Assembly (NCBI RefSeq): GCF_900091565.1
Contig: NZ_FMCV01000005.1
Coordinates: 239,352-303,351 of the forward strand
Direction: 5' to 3'
DNA: 64,000 nucleotides
From: Micromonospora marina
GTDB lineage: Bacteria; Actinomycetota; Actinomycetes; Mycobacteriales; Micromonosporaceae
Numbering within the stretch: position 1 is the first letter of the stretch; every line of letters begins with the position of its first letter. The notes beneath the pieces are model-generated. The model did not search any database. It saw nothing but the letters and a program-made list of their open reading frames with translations, and was not told the origin of the DNA. The translations under genes and the position numbers were made by a program. This document shows, piece by piece, positions 8,194 through 16,105 of this stretch.

Positions 8194-8223
8194 GACGGCC
8201 GGGGCCCGCAGGCCCCGGCCGTC
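8194..8223 (-). terminator. rho-independent-like terminator after infB
   Basis: A perfect 13-bp GC stem (GACGGCCGGGGCC with GGCCCCGGCCGTC) closes a 4-base loop, CGCA, 22 bases after the infB stop. It lies between infB and the methyltransferase gene, so it is the probable end of the rimP-nusA-ylxR-infB transcript. This is the strongest hairpin noted in the window. Confidence 0.85.
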
Positions 8224-8244
8224 GGCCGGTCGTACGCGTGGTCG

Positions 8245-11200
8245 TCAGGCGCGCGGCTTCTCGCGCATCTCGAACGTCTCGATGACGTCGCCGACCTGGA
8301 CGTTGTTGTAGCCGCCCAGTGTCAGACCACACTCGAAGCCCTCGCGGACCTCGGTCGCGTCGTCCTTGAACCGCTTCAAGGAGCTGATCGTGAGGTTGTC
8401 CGCCACGACCGCCCCGTCCCGCAGCAGCCGCGCCTTGGCGTTGCGGCGGATGAGGCCGGACCGGACGATACAGCCGGAGATGTTGCCGATCTTGGACGAG
8501 CGGAAGACGTCGCGGATCTCCGCGGTGCCCAGCTCGACCTCCTCGTACTCCGGCTTGAGCAGGCCCTTGAGCGCGGCGTCGATCTCCTCGATGGCCTGAT
8601 AGATGACGGTGTAGTACCGGATCTCCACGCCCTCGCGGTCGGCCATCTCGCGGACCTTGTTCGAGGCCCGCACGTTGAAGCCGATGATCGTGACCGCCTC
8701 GGACGAGGCGCTCGCGAGCATGACGTCGCTCTCGGTGATCGCGCCCACGCCCCGGTGGATGATCCGAAGCTGGACCTCCTCCGGGATGTCGAGGTTGAAC
8801 AGCGCGTCCTCGAGCGCCTCCACGGAACCGGAGACGTCGCCCTTGAGCACCAGGTTGAGCGAGGTCTTCTCGCCCTCCTTGAGCTGCTCCATGAGCGTCT
8901 CGAGAGTGGCCCGGCCACGGGAGTTGGCGAACGACGCCGCCCGCCTCCGCGCCTGCCGCTGCTCGGCGATCTGCCGCACGGTGCGGTCGTCCTCGGCGGC
9001 CAGGAAGGTGTCACCCGCACCCGGCACCGTGGTCAGACCCAGCACCATGACCGGACGGGCCGGACCGGCCTCGTCGACCGGCTTGCCGTTCTCGTCCAGC
9101 ATGGCCCGGACGCGGCCGTGCGCCCCACCGGCGACGATCGAGTCACCGGCACGCAGGGTGCCCTTCTGCACCAGCACGGTCGCCACCGCGCCACGGCCCT
9201 TGTCCAGGTGCGCCTCGATCGCGACGCCCTGCGCCGGCCCGTCGATCGGAGCGGTCAGCTCCAGCGACGCGTCGGCGGTCAGCAGCACGGCCTCGAGCAG
9301 TTCCTCGATGCCGATGCCGGGCTTGGCCGCCACGTTGACGAACATGGTCTCGCCGCCGTACTCCTCGGCGACCAGGCCGTACTCGGTCAGCTGCTGGCGG
9401 ACCTTGTCCGGGTTCGCCTCGGGCTTGTCGACCTTGTTGACCGCGACCACGATCGGCACCTCGGCCGCCTTGGCGTGGTTGAGCGCCTCGATGGTCTGCG
9501 GCATGACGCCGTCGTCGGCCGCGACCACCAGGATCACGATGTCCGTGACCTGGGCACCACGGGCACGCATGGCGGTGAACGCCTCGTGACCCGGGGTGTC
9601 GATGAACGTCACCGCGCGGTCCTCGCCCTCGTGCGGGACGTGGACCTGGTAGGCGCCGATGTGCTGGGTGATGCCACCCGCCTCGCCGGCCACCACGTTC
9701 GCCTTGCGGATCGCGTCGAGCAGCTTGGTCTTACCGTGGTCGACGTGACCCATGACGGTCACGACCGGCGCACGGCTGACCAGGCGGTCCTCCGCGACCT
9801 CGGCGTCGAGGTCGATGTTGAACTGCGCGAGCAGCTCGCGGTCCTCGTCCTCCGGGCTGACGATCTGCACGTCGAAGCCGAGGTGCTCGCCCAGCAGCTG
9901 CAGGGTCTCGTCGGAGCACGACTGGGTCGCCGTCACCATCTCGCCCAGGTTGAACATCTCCTGGACCAGCGAACCCGGGTTGGCATTGATCTTGTCGGCG
10001 AAGTCCGACAGCGAGGCGCCACGGGACAACCGGACGACCTGACCCTGGCCGCGGGGCGCGCCCGACGACATGGTCGGGGCCGACAGGTTGTCGAACTCCT
10101 GTCTGCGCTGCTTCTTGGACTTGCGACCGCGGGTCGGCCGGCCGCCGGGACGCCCGAAGGCACCCGCCGCGCCACCGCCACGGCCACGGCCACCGCCGCC
10201 GGGACGGCCACCGCCGCCGACCGGACCACCCGGACGGAAACCGCCACCGGGAGCACCGCCACCGCCACCGGGACCGCCGCGGTAGCCACCGCCACCGCCG
10301 CCACCACCGGGCCCGCCGCGGTAGCCACCGCCACCGCCGCCACCACCGGGTCCACCGCGGTAGCCACCGCCACCGCCGGGACGACCGGCGCCGCCGCCGG
10401 GCCCGCCACGACCGCCACCGGGGCCGCCGGGACGGCCGGTGGTCGGCCGCTGGCTCGGCATCGAGGCCGGGCTCGGCCGCGGCGGCATCGACGCCGGGCT
10501 GGGCCGCGGCGGCATGCCGGCCGGGCTGGGACGGGGACCGCCCGCACCACCGGCCGGGGGCCGCTGCTGCTGGCCGCCCTGGATACCGAACGGGTTGTTA
10601 CCGGCGCCGCGCGCCGGCGGACGACCGCCGGGCCGGGCACCGGGGCCCTGACCCTGACCCGGACCGCCGGGACGACCGGCGGCCGGGGAACCCGGACGCG
10701 GCGGCATGGCGTTCGGGCCGGGACGCGGACCCGGGCGCGGGCCGCCCTCGGCCGGGGGCTCCCGGCGTACGGTCTCGCGCTGCTGCTGGCGGGCGGCCTG
10801 GGCGGCCTTGACCGCGGCCTCCTGCTCAGCCTTGAGGGCGGCGGCACGCGCCTCGGCGGCCGCCACTTCGATGTCGTGCGCGCTCGCCGGCTTGGCGACC
10901 GGAGTCGCCGGCTGCGGCGGGCCGGGGACCGGGCCCTTGGGCTTCGGTCCAGGGGTCGGCGCGGCCGGACGCCGGGGCGGCATCGGCTTGGCCGAGACCC
11001 GGGGGGCACCCGGGGTCGGGGTGGGCGTCGGGGTCGGCGCCGGGCCACTGGGCGCGGCAGCCGGCGGGCCGGCGGGCGCCGACGAACCGGCCACGAACGC
11101 GCTACGCAGCCGCCGGGCGACAGGCGCCTCGACGGTGCTGGACGCGGACTTAACGAACTCGCCCATCTCCTTGAGCTTGGCGAGAACGGTCTTGCTTTCG

Positions 11201-11247
11201 ACCCCGAGCTCCTTGGCGAGCTCGTGTACGCGGGCCTTTCCTGCCAC
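8245..11247 (-). CDS. infB: translation initiation factor IF-2
   Basis: 1000 residues. GTG starts [17 protein letters not shown], the usual IF-2 N-terminal subdomain. A long low-complexity region (roughly residues 50-380) is rich in Pro, Gly and Arg and contains tandem repeats. The GTPase domain follows with G1 [11 protein letters not shown]3 DTPGHEAF and G4 NKVDK, then the beta-barrel and C-terminal domains that bind fMet-tRNA. It delivers initiator tRNA to the 30S subunit. Actinobacterial IF-2 is typically 900-1050 residues, so length is normal. It ends at a strong terminator. All catalytic motifs are intact. Confidence 0.98.
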   Translation of the reverse strand: MAGKARVHELAKELGVESKTVLAKLKEMGEFVKSASSTVEAPVARRLRSAFVAGSSAPAGPPAAAPSGPAPTPTPTPTPGAPRVSAKPMPPRRPAAPTPGPKPKGPVPGPPQPATPVAKPASAHDIEVAAAEARAAALKAEQEAAVKAAQAARQQQRETVRREPPAEGGPRPGPRPGPNAMPPRPGSPAAGRPGGPGQGQGPGARPGGRPPARGAGNNPFGIQGGQQQRPPAGGAGGPRPSPAGMPPRPSPASMPPRPSPASMPSQRPTTGRPGGPGGGRGGPGGGAGRPGGGGGYRGGPGGGGGGGGYRGGPGGGGGGGGYRGGPGGGGGAPGGGFRPGGPVGGGGRPGGGGRGRGGGAAGAFGRPGGRPTRGRKSKKQRRQEFDNLSAPTMSSGAPRGQGQVVRLSRGASLSDFADKINANPGSLVQEMFNLGEMVTATQSCSDETLQLLGEHLGFDVQIVSPEDEDRELLAQFNIDLDAEVAEDRLVSRAPVVTVMGHVDHGKTKLLDAIRKANVVAGEAGGITQHIGAYQVHVPHEGEDRAVTFIDTPGHEAFTAMRARGAQVTDIVILVVAADDGVMPQTIEALNHAKAAEVPIVVAVNKVDKPEANPDKVRQQLTEYGLVAEEYGGETMFVNVAAKPGIGIEELLEAVLLTADASLELTAPIDGPAQGVAIEAHLDKGRGAVATVLVQKGTLRAGDSIVAGGAHGRVRAMLDENGKPVDEAGPARPVMVLGLTTVPGAGDTFLAAEDDRTVRQIAEQRQARRRAASFANSRGRATLETLMEQLKEGEKTSLNLVLKGDVSGSVEALEDALFNLDIPEEVQLRIIHRGVGAITESDVMLASASSEAVTIIGFNVRASNKVREMADREGVEIRYYTVIYQAIEEIDAALKGLLKPEYEEVELGTAEIRDVFRSSKIGNISGCIVRSGLIRRNAKARLLRDGAVVADNLTISSLKRFKDDATEVREGFECGLTLGGYNNVQVGDVIETFEMREKPRA
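10274..10380. repeat. 39-bp in-frame tandem repeat inside infB
   Basis: Three near-identical 39-bp units (the GTAGCC that reads as Tyr-Arg recurs at 10282, 10321 and 10360) code for YRGGP followed by a run of Gly. They sit in the disordered IF-2 linker. Units are in frame, so copy-number change would alter linker length without breaking the protein. Confidence 0.85.
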
Positions 11248-11340
11248 TGCACTCCTCACTCCGAGGTCGTGCGGGCAGCACCCGCAGCGACCTCACTCGT
11301 GCACTTGAAGCCTGGTCATTTCTGGGACTTCATCGTGTGC

Positions 11341-11676
11341 TCATGTCGGTCGTCCTACCTTGCTAGCGACCCTCGACCGGTCGGGTTGACCGGTCGTCGG
11401 GGGTTGCGCGTCGACGTGCTCCGCAAGCGCACCGTGGTCGGGGACCTCGGTGAGGCGCAGTGCCCGCCCGAAGGCGCGGCGTCGCACCGCCTGCGCGAAG
11501 CAGGCCGGATCAGGGTGCATGTTCGCTCCCCGACCCGGCAGTCTGCGGGCCGGGTCGGGCCGGAGACTGATGTGACCAGCCTCGTCACCAACCGCGACGA
11601 TCCGCAACAACTCGCTGGCCGGCGCTCGTTTCCGGCAGCCCACACAGGTGCGCTCCGGCAGCGCGCGTCGTACCAC
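11341..11676 (-). CDS. rnpM: YlxR family RNA-binding protein (RnpM)
   Basis: 111 residues from GTG. The YlxR/DUF448 hallmark PERTCVGCRKRAPASELLRIV is at the N-terminus and GRGANMHPDPACFAQAVRRRAF follows, completing the fold with its conserved GRGA(Y/N) element. In Firmicutes the homologue modulates RNase P, hence the name RnpM; whether that holds in actinobacteria is inference. It sits between nusA (16-bp gap) and infB, the standard order. About 25 C-terminal residues are variable and Arg/Thr-rich. Confidence 0.93.
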   Translation of the reverse strand: MVRRALPERTCVGCRKRAPASELLRIVAVGDEAGHISLRPDPARRLPGRGANMHPDPACFAQAVRRRAFGRALRLTEVPDHGALAEHVDAQPPTTGQPDRSRVASKVGRPT

Positions 11677-11691
11677 TGAGAAAGTCTACCC

Positions 11692-12735
11692 CTAGCTTCC
11701 CGAGATCGCGCCGCCCGGCTCCGGTACGTGATCAGCTCCGCCCCGGCTCTGCGGTGCCGCGGTCTCCGCGTCGGACCGGATGTCGATGCGCCAACCGGTC
11801 AGGCGGGCCGCGAGGCGGGCGTTCTGCCCCTCCCGGCCGATCGCGAGCGAGAGCTGGAAGTCCGGGACGGTCACCCGGGCGGTCCGGGAGGCCAGGTCGA
11901 CCACCTCGACCCGCAGCGCCTTGGCCGGCGACAACGCGTTGCCGACGAAGGTGGCCGGGTCGTCCGACCAGTCGATAATGTCGATCTTCTCGCCGTGCAA
12001 CTCGCTCATCACGGCGCGGACCCGCTGGCCCATCGGGCCGATGCAGGCGCCCTTCGCGTTGACGCCGGACGTGGTCGAGCGTACGGCGATCTTCGTACGG
12101 TGACCTGCCTCACGCGCGATCGCGCCGATCTCCACGGTGCCGTCGGCGATCTCCGGCACCTCCAGCGCGAACAGCTTCTTCACCAGCGCAGGATGCGACC
12201 GGGACAGCGTGATCTGCGGCCCGCGCATGCCCTTGGCGACGTGCACGACCACGCAGCGGATCCGCTCGCCGTGCTCGTACCGCTCGCCCGGGACCTGCTC
12301 GGACTGCGGCAGGACGCCCTCCAGCTTGCCCAGGTCGACGCTGACGATGCCCTTCTCGCGGCGGGTCTCGTGCGCCTGCACCACGCCGGTGACCAGGTCA
12401 CCGTCGCGGCCGACGTACTCGCCGAAGTGCACCTCGTCGGTGGCCTCCCGCAGCCGCTGGAGGATCACCTGCTTGGCCGTCATGGCGGCGATCCGCCCGA
12501 AGTCGTGCGGAGTGTCGTCCCACTCCCGGGTCACCGTGCCGTCGGGGTCCAGCTCCCGCGCGTAGACCGAGGCGGCCCCGCTCTTGCGGTCGATCTCCAC
12601 CCGGGCGTGCGCCTCGGCACCGTCGGTGTGCCGGTAGGCGGTCAGCAGCGCGGTCTCGATCGCCGCGAGGATCGTGTCGAACGGGATCTCCCGCTCGCGC
12701 TCCAGGGCGCGCAGCGCCGCGAGGTCGATGTTCAC
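11692..12735 (-). CDS. nusA: transcription termination/antitermination factor NusA
   Basis: 347 residues: N-terminal RNA-polymerase-binding domain ([16 protein letters not shown]...), S1 domain near 110-180 ([23 protein letters not shown]), then two KH domains ([16 protein letters not shown] text reads [20 protein letters not shown], and [19 protein letters not shown]). It binds elongating polymerase and nascent RNA and controls pausing. The GTG start overlaps the rimP TGA by the GTGA pattern, so rimP and nusA are coupled. Length is normal for the short actinobacterial NusA lacking C-terminal acidic repeats. Confidence 0.98.
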   Translation of the reverse strand: MNIDLAALRALEREREIPFDTILAAIETALLTAYRHTDGAEAHARVEIDRKSGAASVYARELDPDGTVTREWDDTPHDFGRIAAMTAKQVILQRLREATDEVHFGEYVGRDGDLVTGVVQAHETRREKGIVSVDLGKLEGVLPQSEQVPGERYEHGERIRCVVVHVAKGMRGPQITLSRSHPALVKKLFALEVPEIADGTVEIGAIAREAGHRTKIAVRSTTSGVNAKGACIGPMGQRVRAVMSELHGEKIDIIDWSDDPATFVGNALSPAKALRVEVVDLASRTARVTVPDFQLSLAIGREGQNARLAARLTGWRIDIRSDAETAAPQSRGGADHVPEPGGAISGS

Positions 12736-13382
12736 CTCTCCTCGTCCTCCAGATCTTCGTCGTCGTCGGTGTCGTCACCGAAGTCCTCGTCGGCCAGGTC
12801 GTCCAGGCGGTTGAACTCCACCTGGACCCGGCCGGGCCCGAGTTCGGCGTACGGGTGTTCGGCGGGGCCGGCGTCGGTCTCCAGCACCACGCGTTCGTCG
12901 TCGGCGGCCGTGATCCGGCCGGTGAGCTGGCGGTCCCCCGCGTCGCCGCGGACGGTGACCTTGACCAGCCGCCCGGCGTTGCGCCGCCAGTGCCGGGGCA
13001 GGGTGAGCGGGCGGTCCACGCCGGGCGAGCTGACCTCCAGCTGGTACTCGCCGGCCACGATGTCGCCGCCGGCCTCCTCGGCCGCGTCCAACGCCGCCGA
13101 GACCGCGCGGGAGACGTCCGCCACGGCGTCCAGGTTGATCCCGCCGTCGGCGTCCACGATCACCCGGACCACGTGCCGCCGGCCGGCGCGGGAGACGGAG
13201 AGGTCCTCCAGGTCGTAACCGGCGGCGGTGACGACCGGTTCGATCACCTCGCGCAGCCGGTTGCGGCGGGCGGCGAGATCGCCGCGGGGTGCGCCACTCC
13301 GGTCCGTGCCGCGGGGCCCGTCGGATCGGCGGGGCCGCCCGGCGGGCCCCGTCGACCGGGTGGCACGGCCACGCTGCGTCAT
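12732..13382 (-). CDS. rimP: ribosome maturation factor RimP
   Basis: 216 residues. The conserved core is [40 protein letters not shown] and [12 protein letters not shown], followed by the SH3-like C-terminal domain with [17 protein letters not shown] is supported by an AGGAGAGG about ten bases upstream; reading can extend to 13610 but that part is not protein-like. The N-terminal 38 residues are a basic Ser/Gly/Arg extension, and the C-terminus is a strongly acidic tail ([16 protein letters not shown]). RimP is needed for 30S assembly. First gene of the rimP-nusA-ylxR-infB operon. Confidence 0.96.
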   Translation of the reverse strand: MTQRGRATRSTGPAGRPRRSDGPRGTDRSGAPRGDLAARRNRLREVIEPVVTAAGYDLEDLSVSRAGRRHVVRVIVDADGGINLDAVADVSRAVSAALDAAEEAGGDIVAGEYQLEVSSPGVDRPLTLPRHWRRNAGRLVKVTVRGDAGDRQLTGRITAADDERVVLETDAGPAEHPYAELGPGRVQVEFNRLDDLADEDFGDDTDDDEDLEDEER

Positions 13383-13588
13383 TGCGCGCACCTCTCCTGC
13401 TGTTGCCACGACCCGCGGGCCGTGTTGTCCCGGGCCGGTGCGGGCGATCGGCCCGCCATACCGGCGCGCCACCGGGGCGTCCGCGCCCGGTGGTTGCGCA
13501 GAGCGTAACGCTTGTGGCCGTCGGCGGGCCCGGCGGCGCACCGAGACCCTGCCCCACGAGGCGGCGCGGATGGTGTTGACTCTGTCAG

Positions 13589-14095
13589 GTGGGGATCGGC
13601 AGAACACCATCCGACCGGGTCAGAACGGGGCATTCCCGGCGCTGGCTGCTGCGCGCCGGCGGGCTCGTGGCACTCGGCGGCGCGACAGTGCCGCTGACCG
13701 GTTGTGATCTTTTCGACCGCGACAAGGAGCCACCGGCGCCCGACGCGCTGGAGCCGCTCGCCGCCGAGGCGCTCGCGCTGGAGGCCCGCTACCGGGCCGC
13801 CGCCACCGCCGCTCCGGCGCTGGCCGGCCAACTCACCCCGATCGCCGACGCGCACCGGGCGCACGCCGAGGAGCTACGCCGCGTGATCGGCCGTCCGGCG
13901 CCCTCCGGCGCCCCGGCGTCCGCCGGGGCGGCGAGCGCGCCGGCACCCGACGCCGCGCTCACCGAACTGCGCCGGGCCGAGCAGGAGGGCCGGACGAACG
14001 CGGCCAGGGCGTGCGCCGCCGCGCCGGCCGAGCGGGCCGCGCTGCTCGGCTCGATCGCCGCCGCGCGGGCCACCCACGTGGAGGCCCTCAAATGA
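13589..14095 (+). CDS. Tat-type lipoprotein, helical, beside ferritin-like gene
   Basis: 168 residues. The N-terminus has a twin-arginine signal ([18 protein letters not shown]) running into a lipobox-like VPLTGC, so it should be exported folded and lipidated at Cys38. The mature part is Ala/Glu-rich and predicted all-helical ([37 protein letters not shown]), resembling a ferritin-like four-helix bundle without obvious metal ligands. GTG start. A TTGACT hexamer at 13575-13580 may be a -35 element but no good -10 follows. In streptomycetes a similar pair sits next to rimP. Its stop overlaps the start of the next gene (ATGA). Confidence 0.8.
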   Translation: MGIGRTPSDRVRTGHSRRWLLRAGGLVALGGATVPLTGCDLFDRDKEPPAPDALEPLAAEALALEARYRAAATAAPALAGQLTPIADAHRAHAEELRRVIGRPAPSGAPASAGAASAPAPDAALTELRRAEQEGRTNAARACAAAPAERAALLGSIAAARATHVEALK

Positions 14096-14262
14096 ACGAA
14101 CGCACCGAGCGGAGCGAGGGCCGTGAGTTCACGCCCGGTTGGAGCAGCGTGAACGAACGCACCGAGCGGAGCGAGGGCCGTGAGTTCACGCCCGGTTGGA
14201 GCAGCATGACCGAACGCACCGAGCGGAGCGAGGGCCGTGGGTTCACGCCCGGTTGGAGCAGC
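14092..14262 (+). repeat. 57-bp tandem repeat, three copies at a start codon
   Basis: Three direct copies begin at 14092, 14149 and 14206 and end exactly at the GTG of 14263. The first two differ only at the opening base (ATG versus GTG); the third differs at a few more positions. The first 35 bases of each unit (start codon, then CGAACGCACCGAGCG-AGCGAGGG) match the unit of the array at the right edge of the window. Copies are open in more than one frame on both strands. Confidence 0.95.
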
Positions 14263-14703
14263 GTGAACCCGACGAACGGTCCGGCCTCGGCGCTCGCCGA
14301 CGCGCTCGCCGCCGAGTACGCGGCGATCTGGGCGTACGGGGTGATCGGTGTGCACCTGACCGAGGCGGCGCGTACGGCCGCCCGTGCCGCCGAGGCGGCC
14401 CACCGGTCCCGCCGCGACGCGCTGCTGCTCCAGCTCGCCGAGGGCTCCGGGCAGGTGCCCGCCGACCAGGCCGGGTACGCGCTGCCCCACCCGGTGACGG
14501 ACCAGGCGAGCGCGCTGCGTCTCGCGGTGGAGATCGAGGAGCGGACGGCCGGGCACTGGCGGGCCGCGCTGGTGCACACCACGGGCGCGGACCGGAACAC
14601 GGCGCTCGCCGCGCTCACCGACTGCGCGTTGCGCGCCACCCGTTGGCGGCGTACGGCGGGCGTGACACCGGTCACCGTTCCGTTCCCGGGCCGCCCGGCC
14701 TGA
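14092..14703 (+). CDS. ferritin-like DUF4439 protein with three N-terminal 19-residue repeats
   Basis: 203 residues from the first possible start, or 146 from GTG at 14263 (NPTNGPASALADAL), which I take as the ancestral start. The core has ALAAEYAAIWAYGVIGVHL, a helix with EAAHRSRRDALLLQL and LRLAVEIEERTAGHWRAAL, the DUF4439 ferritin-like pattern. Residues 1-57 are three copies of [23 protein letters not shown] sequence coded by a 57-bp tandem repeat. Every unit starts with ATG or GTG followed by A, so the stop/start overlap with the upstream lipoprotein gene is preserved and four starts are available. The repeats look added, not functional parts of the fold. Role unknown; likely works with the upstream lipoprotein. 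Confidence 0.88.
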   Translation: MNERTERSEGREFTPGWSSVNERTERSEGREFTPGWSSMTERTERSEGRGFTPGWSSVNPTNGPASALADALAAEYAAIWAYGVIGVHLTEAARTAARAAEAAHRSRRDALLLQLAEGSGQVPADQAGYALPHPVTDQASALRLAVEIEERTAGHWRAALVHTTGADRNTALAALTDCALRATRWRRTAGVTPVTVPFPGRPA

Positions 14704-14736
14704 GCGCGATGCCGGTCACCCGGCGGAACCCTCCGG

Positions 14737-14765
14737 TTGCGCAGCGCATACCAGGTATGCATACT
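14737..14765 (+). promoter_or_regulatory. promoter with internal palindromic operator for the PadR gene
   Basis: TTGCGC (14737-14742) and CATACT (14760-14765) are 17 bases apart, a good sigma-70-type pair. The -10 ends seven bases before the ATG at 14773, which predicts a leaderless mRNA. The spacer holds a 13-bp palindrome, CATACCAGGTATG (14747-14759), overlapping a second one, GTATGCATAC (14755-14764). This is where an autoregulatory PadR dimer would block polymerase. Confidence 0.65.
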
Positions 14766-14772
14766 CGCGGTC

Positions 14773-15354
14773 ATGTCCATCCGTCACGGCCTGCTCGCCC
14801 TGCTCGAACGCGGCCAGATGTACGGCTACCAGCTCCGTGCCGCGTTCGAGGAGTCCACCGGGTCGACCTGGCCGTTGAACATCGGACAGGTCTACACCAC
14901 GCTGGCGCGGCTGGAACGTGACGGCCTGGTCCGCCCGCTGCCGGAGAACGAGAGCGGGCAGCGGCCGTACGAGATCACCGACGCCGGACGGGCGGACCTG
15001 GCGCTGTGGTTCGCCACGCCGATCAGCCGCGCCGACCGGCCCCGTGACGAGTTGTCCATCAAGCTGGCGCTGGCGCTGACCACCCCGGGCGTCGACGTGC
15101 GGTCGGTGGTGCAGACCCAGCGCACCGCCACCATGCGTGCCCTCCAGGAGTTCACCCGGTTGAAGTACACGAGTGACAAGCCGGAGGATCTACCCTGGCG
15201 GCTGGTGCTGGACGCGATGATCTTCCAGACCGAGGCCGAGGTGCGGTGGCTCGACCACTGCGAGACGAGCCTGGTCCGGCACCGTCCGGCGCCGATCCGG
15301 GCGGTCGACCAGCCCGAGGCGGTGGACCAGGCCGGCGACGAAGCCCGCCGGTGA
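14773..15354 (+). CDS. PadR family transcriptional regulator
   Basis: 193 residues. The winged-helix domain is plain: MSIRHGLLALLERGQMYGYQ, ESTGSTWPLNIGQVYTTLARL and DGLVRP, ESGQRPYEITDAGRADL. The C-terminal 90 residues form the helical dimerisation region of the longer PadR subfamily. Start chosen because the -10 box lies immediately upstream and because the family starts at this point. PadR repressors usually sense small lipophilic molecules. It is followed after 19 bases by an ABC ATPase and its permease, so it very likely represses its own three-gene operon through the palindrome in the promoter. Confidence 0.94.
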   Translation: MSIRHGLLALLERGQMYGYQLRAAFEESTGSTWPLNIGQVYTTLARLERDGLVRPLPENESGQRPYEITDAGRADLALWFATPISRADRPRDELSIKLALALTTPGVDVRSVVQTQRTATMRALQEFTRLKYTSDKPEDLPWRLVLDAMIFQTEAEVRWLDHCETSLVRHRPAPIRAVDQPEAVDQAGDEARR

Positions 15355-15373
15355 CCCGGAACGGGAGGCGCTG

Positions 15374-16105
15374 ATGGACCCGGTCGACGGGGTGCTGGAA
15401 CTGCGGGACGTACGCCGGACCCACGGCGCCGGTGCGGCCGCCGTGCACGCGCTGCGCGGCGTGAGCCTGACCGTACGGGCCGGGGAGCTGGTAGCGGTGA
15501 TGGGCCCCTCCGGGTCCGGCAAGTCCACGCTGTTGGCGCTGGCCGGCGGCCTGGACCGGCCCACCGGCGGCGAGGTGGTGGTCGAGGGCGAGGCGCTGGC
15601 CGGGCTGTCCGCCCGCGGGCTGGCCCGGCTGCGCCGCCGCCGGATCGGGTACGTCTTCCAGGATCTGAACCTGCTGGGCAGCCTGACCGCCGTGGAGAAC
15701 GTGGCGCTCCCGCTGGAACTGGACGGCACCGGCGCACGGGCGGCCCGCCAACTGGCGCTGGCCGCACTGCGCGAGGTCGACCTGAAGGACCTGGCCGACC
15801 GCTTCCCGGACCAGATGTCGGGCGGCCAGCAGCAACGGGTCGCCATCGCCCGGGCACTCGTCGGCGAACGCCGCCTGGTCCTCGCCGACGAGCCGACCGG
15901 CGCACTGGACTCCCAGACCGGCGAGGCGGTGCTGCATCTGCTGCGCCGCCGGGTGGACGCCGGAGCGGCCGGGGTGCTGGTCACCCACGAGGCCCGGCAC
16001 GCCGGCTGGGCGGACCGGGTGGTCTTCCTGCGCGACGGGGTGATGGTCGACTCGACCGCCCCGCTGATCGGCGTCGAGCACCTGCTCAGCGGCAGCAGCC
16101 GGTGA
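15374..16105 (+). CDS. ABC transporter ATP-binding protein (MacB/LolD type)
   Basis: 243 residues. Walker A is GPSGSGKSTL near residue 45, Q-loop YVFQDLNLL, signature MSGGQQQRVAIARAL, Walker B LVLADEPTGALD and H-loop VLVTHE; all essential residues are present. The 'NLLGSLTAVENVALPL' region is typical of the LolD/MacB class that drives FtsX-like permeases. ATG is preceded by GGGAGG. Its stop overlaps the permease start (GTGA). Part of a PadR-controlled operon, likely exporting or extracting a lipophilic or peptide substrate. Confidence 0.95.
   Translation: MDPVDGVLELRDVRRTHGAGAAAVHALRGVSLTVRAGELVAVMGPSGSGKSTLLALAGGLDRPTGGEVVVEGEALAGLSARGLARLRRRRIGYVFQDLNLLGSLTAVENVALPLELDGTGARAARQLALAALREVDLKDLADRFPDQMSGGQQQRVAIARALVGERRLVLADEPTGALDSQTGEAVLHLLRRRVDAGAAGVLVTHEARHAGWADRVVFLRDGVMVDSTAPLIGVEHLLSGSSR

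Noticed and set aside
8125..11679. A plus-strand open frame of more than 1100 codons opposite infB
   Set aside because: It is the antisense shadow of the GC-rich infB gene; it shows low-complexity Thr/Ala and Arg runs and no domain, while the minus strand has every IF-2 motif.
12732..13610. Longer RimP reaching back to 13610
   Set aside because: The added 76 codons have no family similarity, whereas ATG 13382 has a good ribosome site directly upstream.
14092..14262. CRISPR array
   Set aside because: Units are contiguous 57-bp repeats with no spacers, in frame with a gene, and no cas genes are near.
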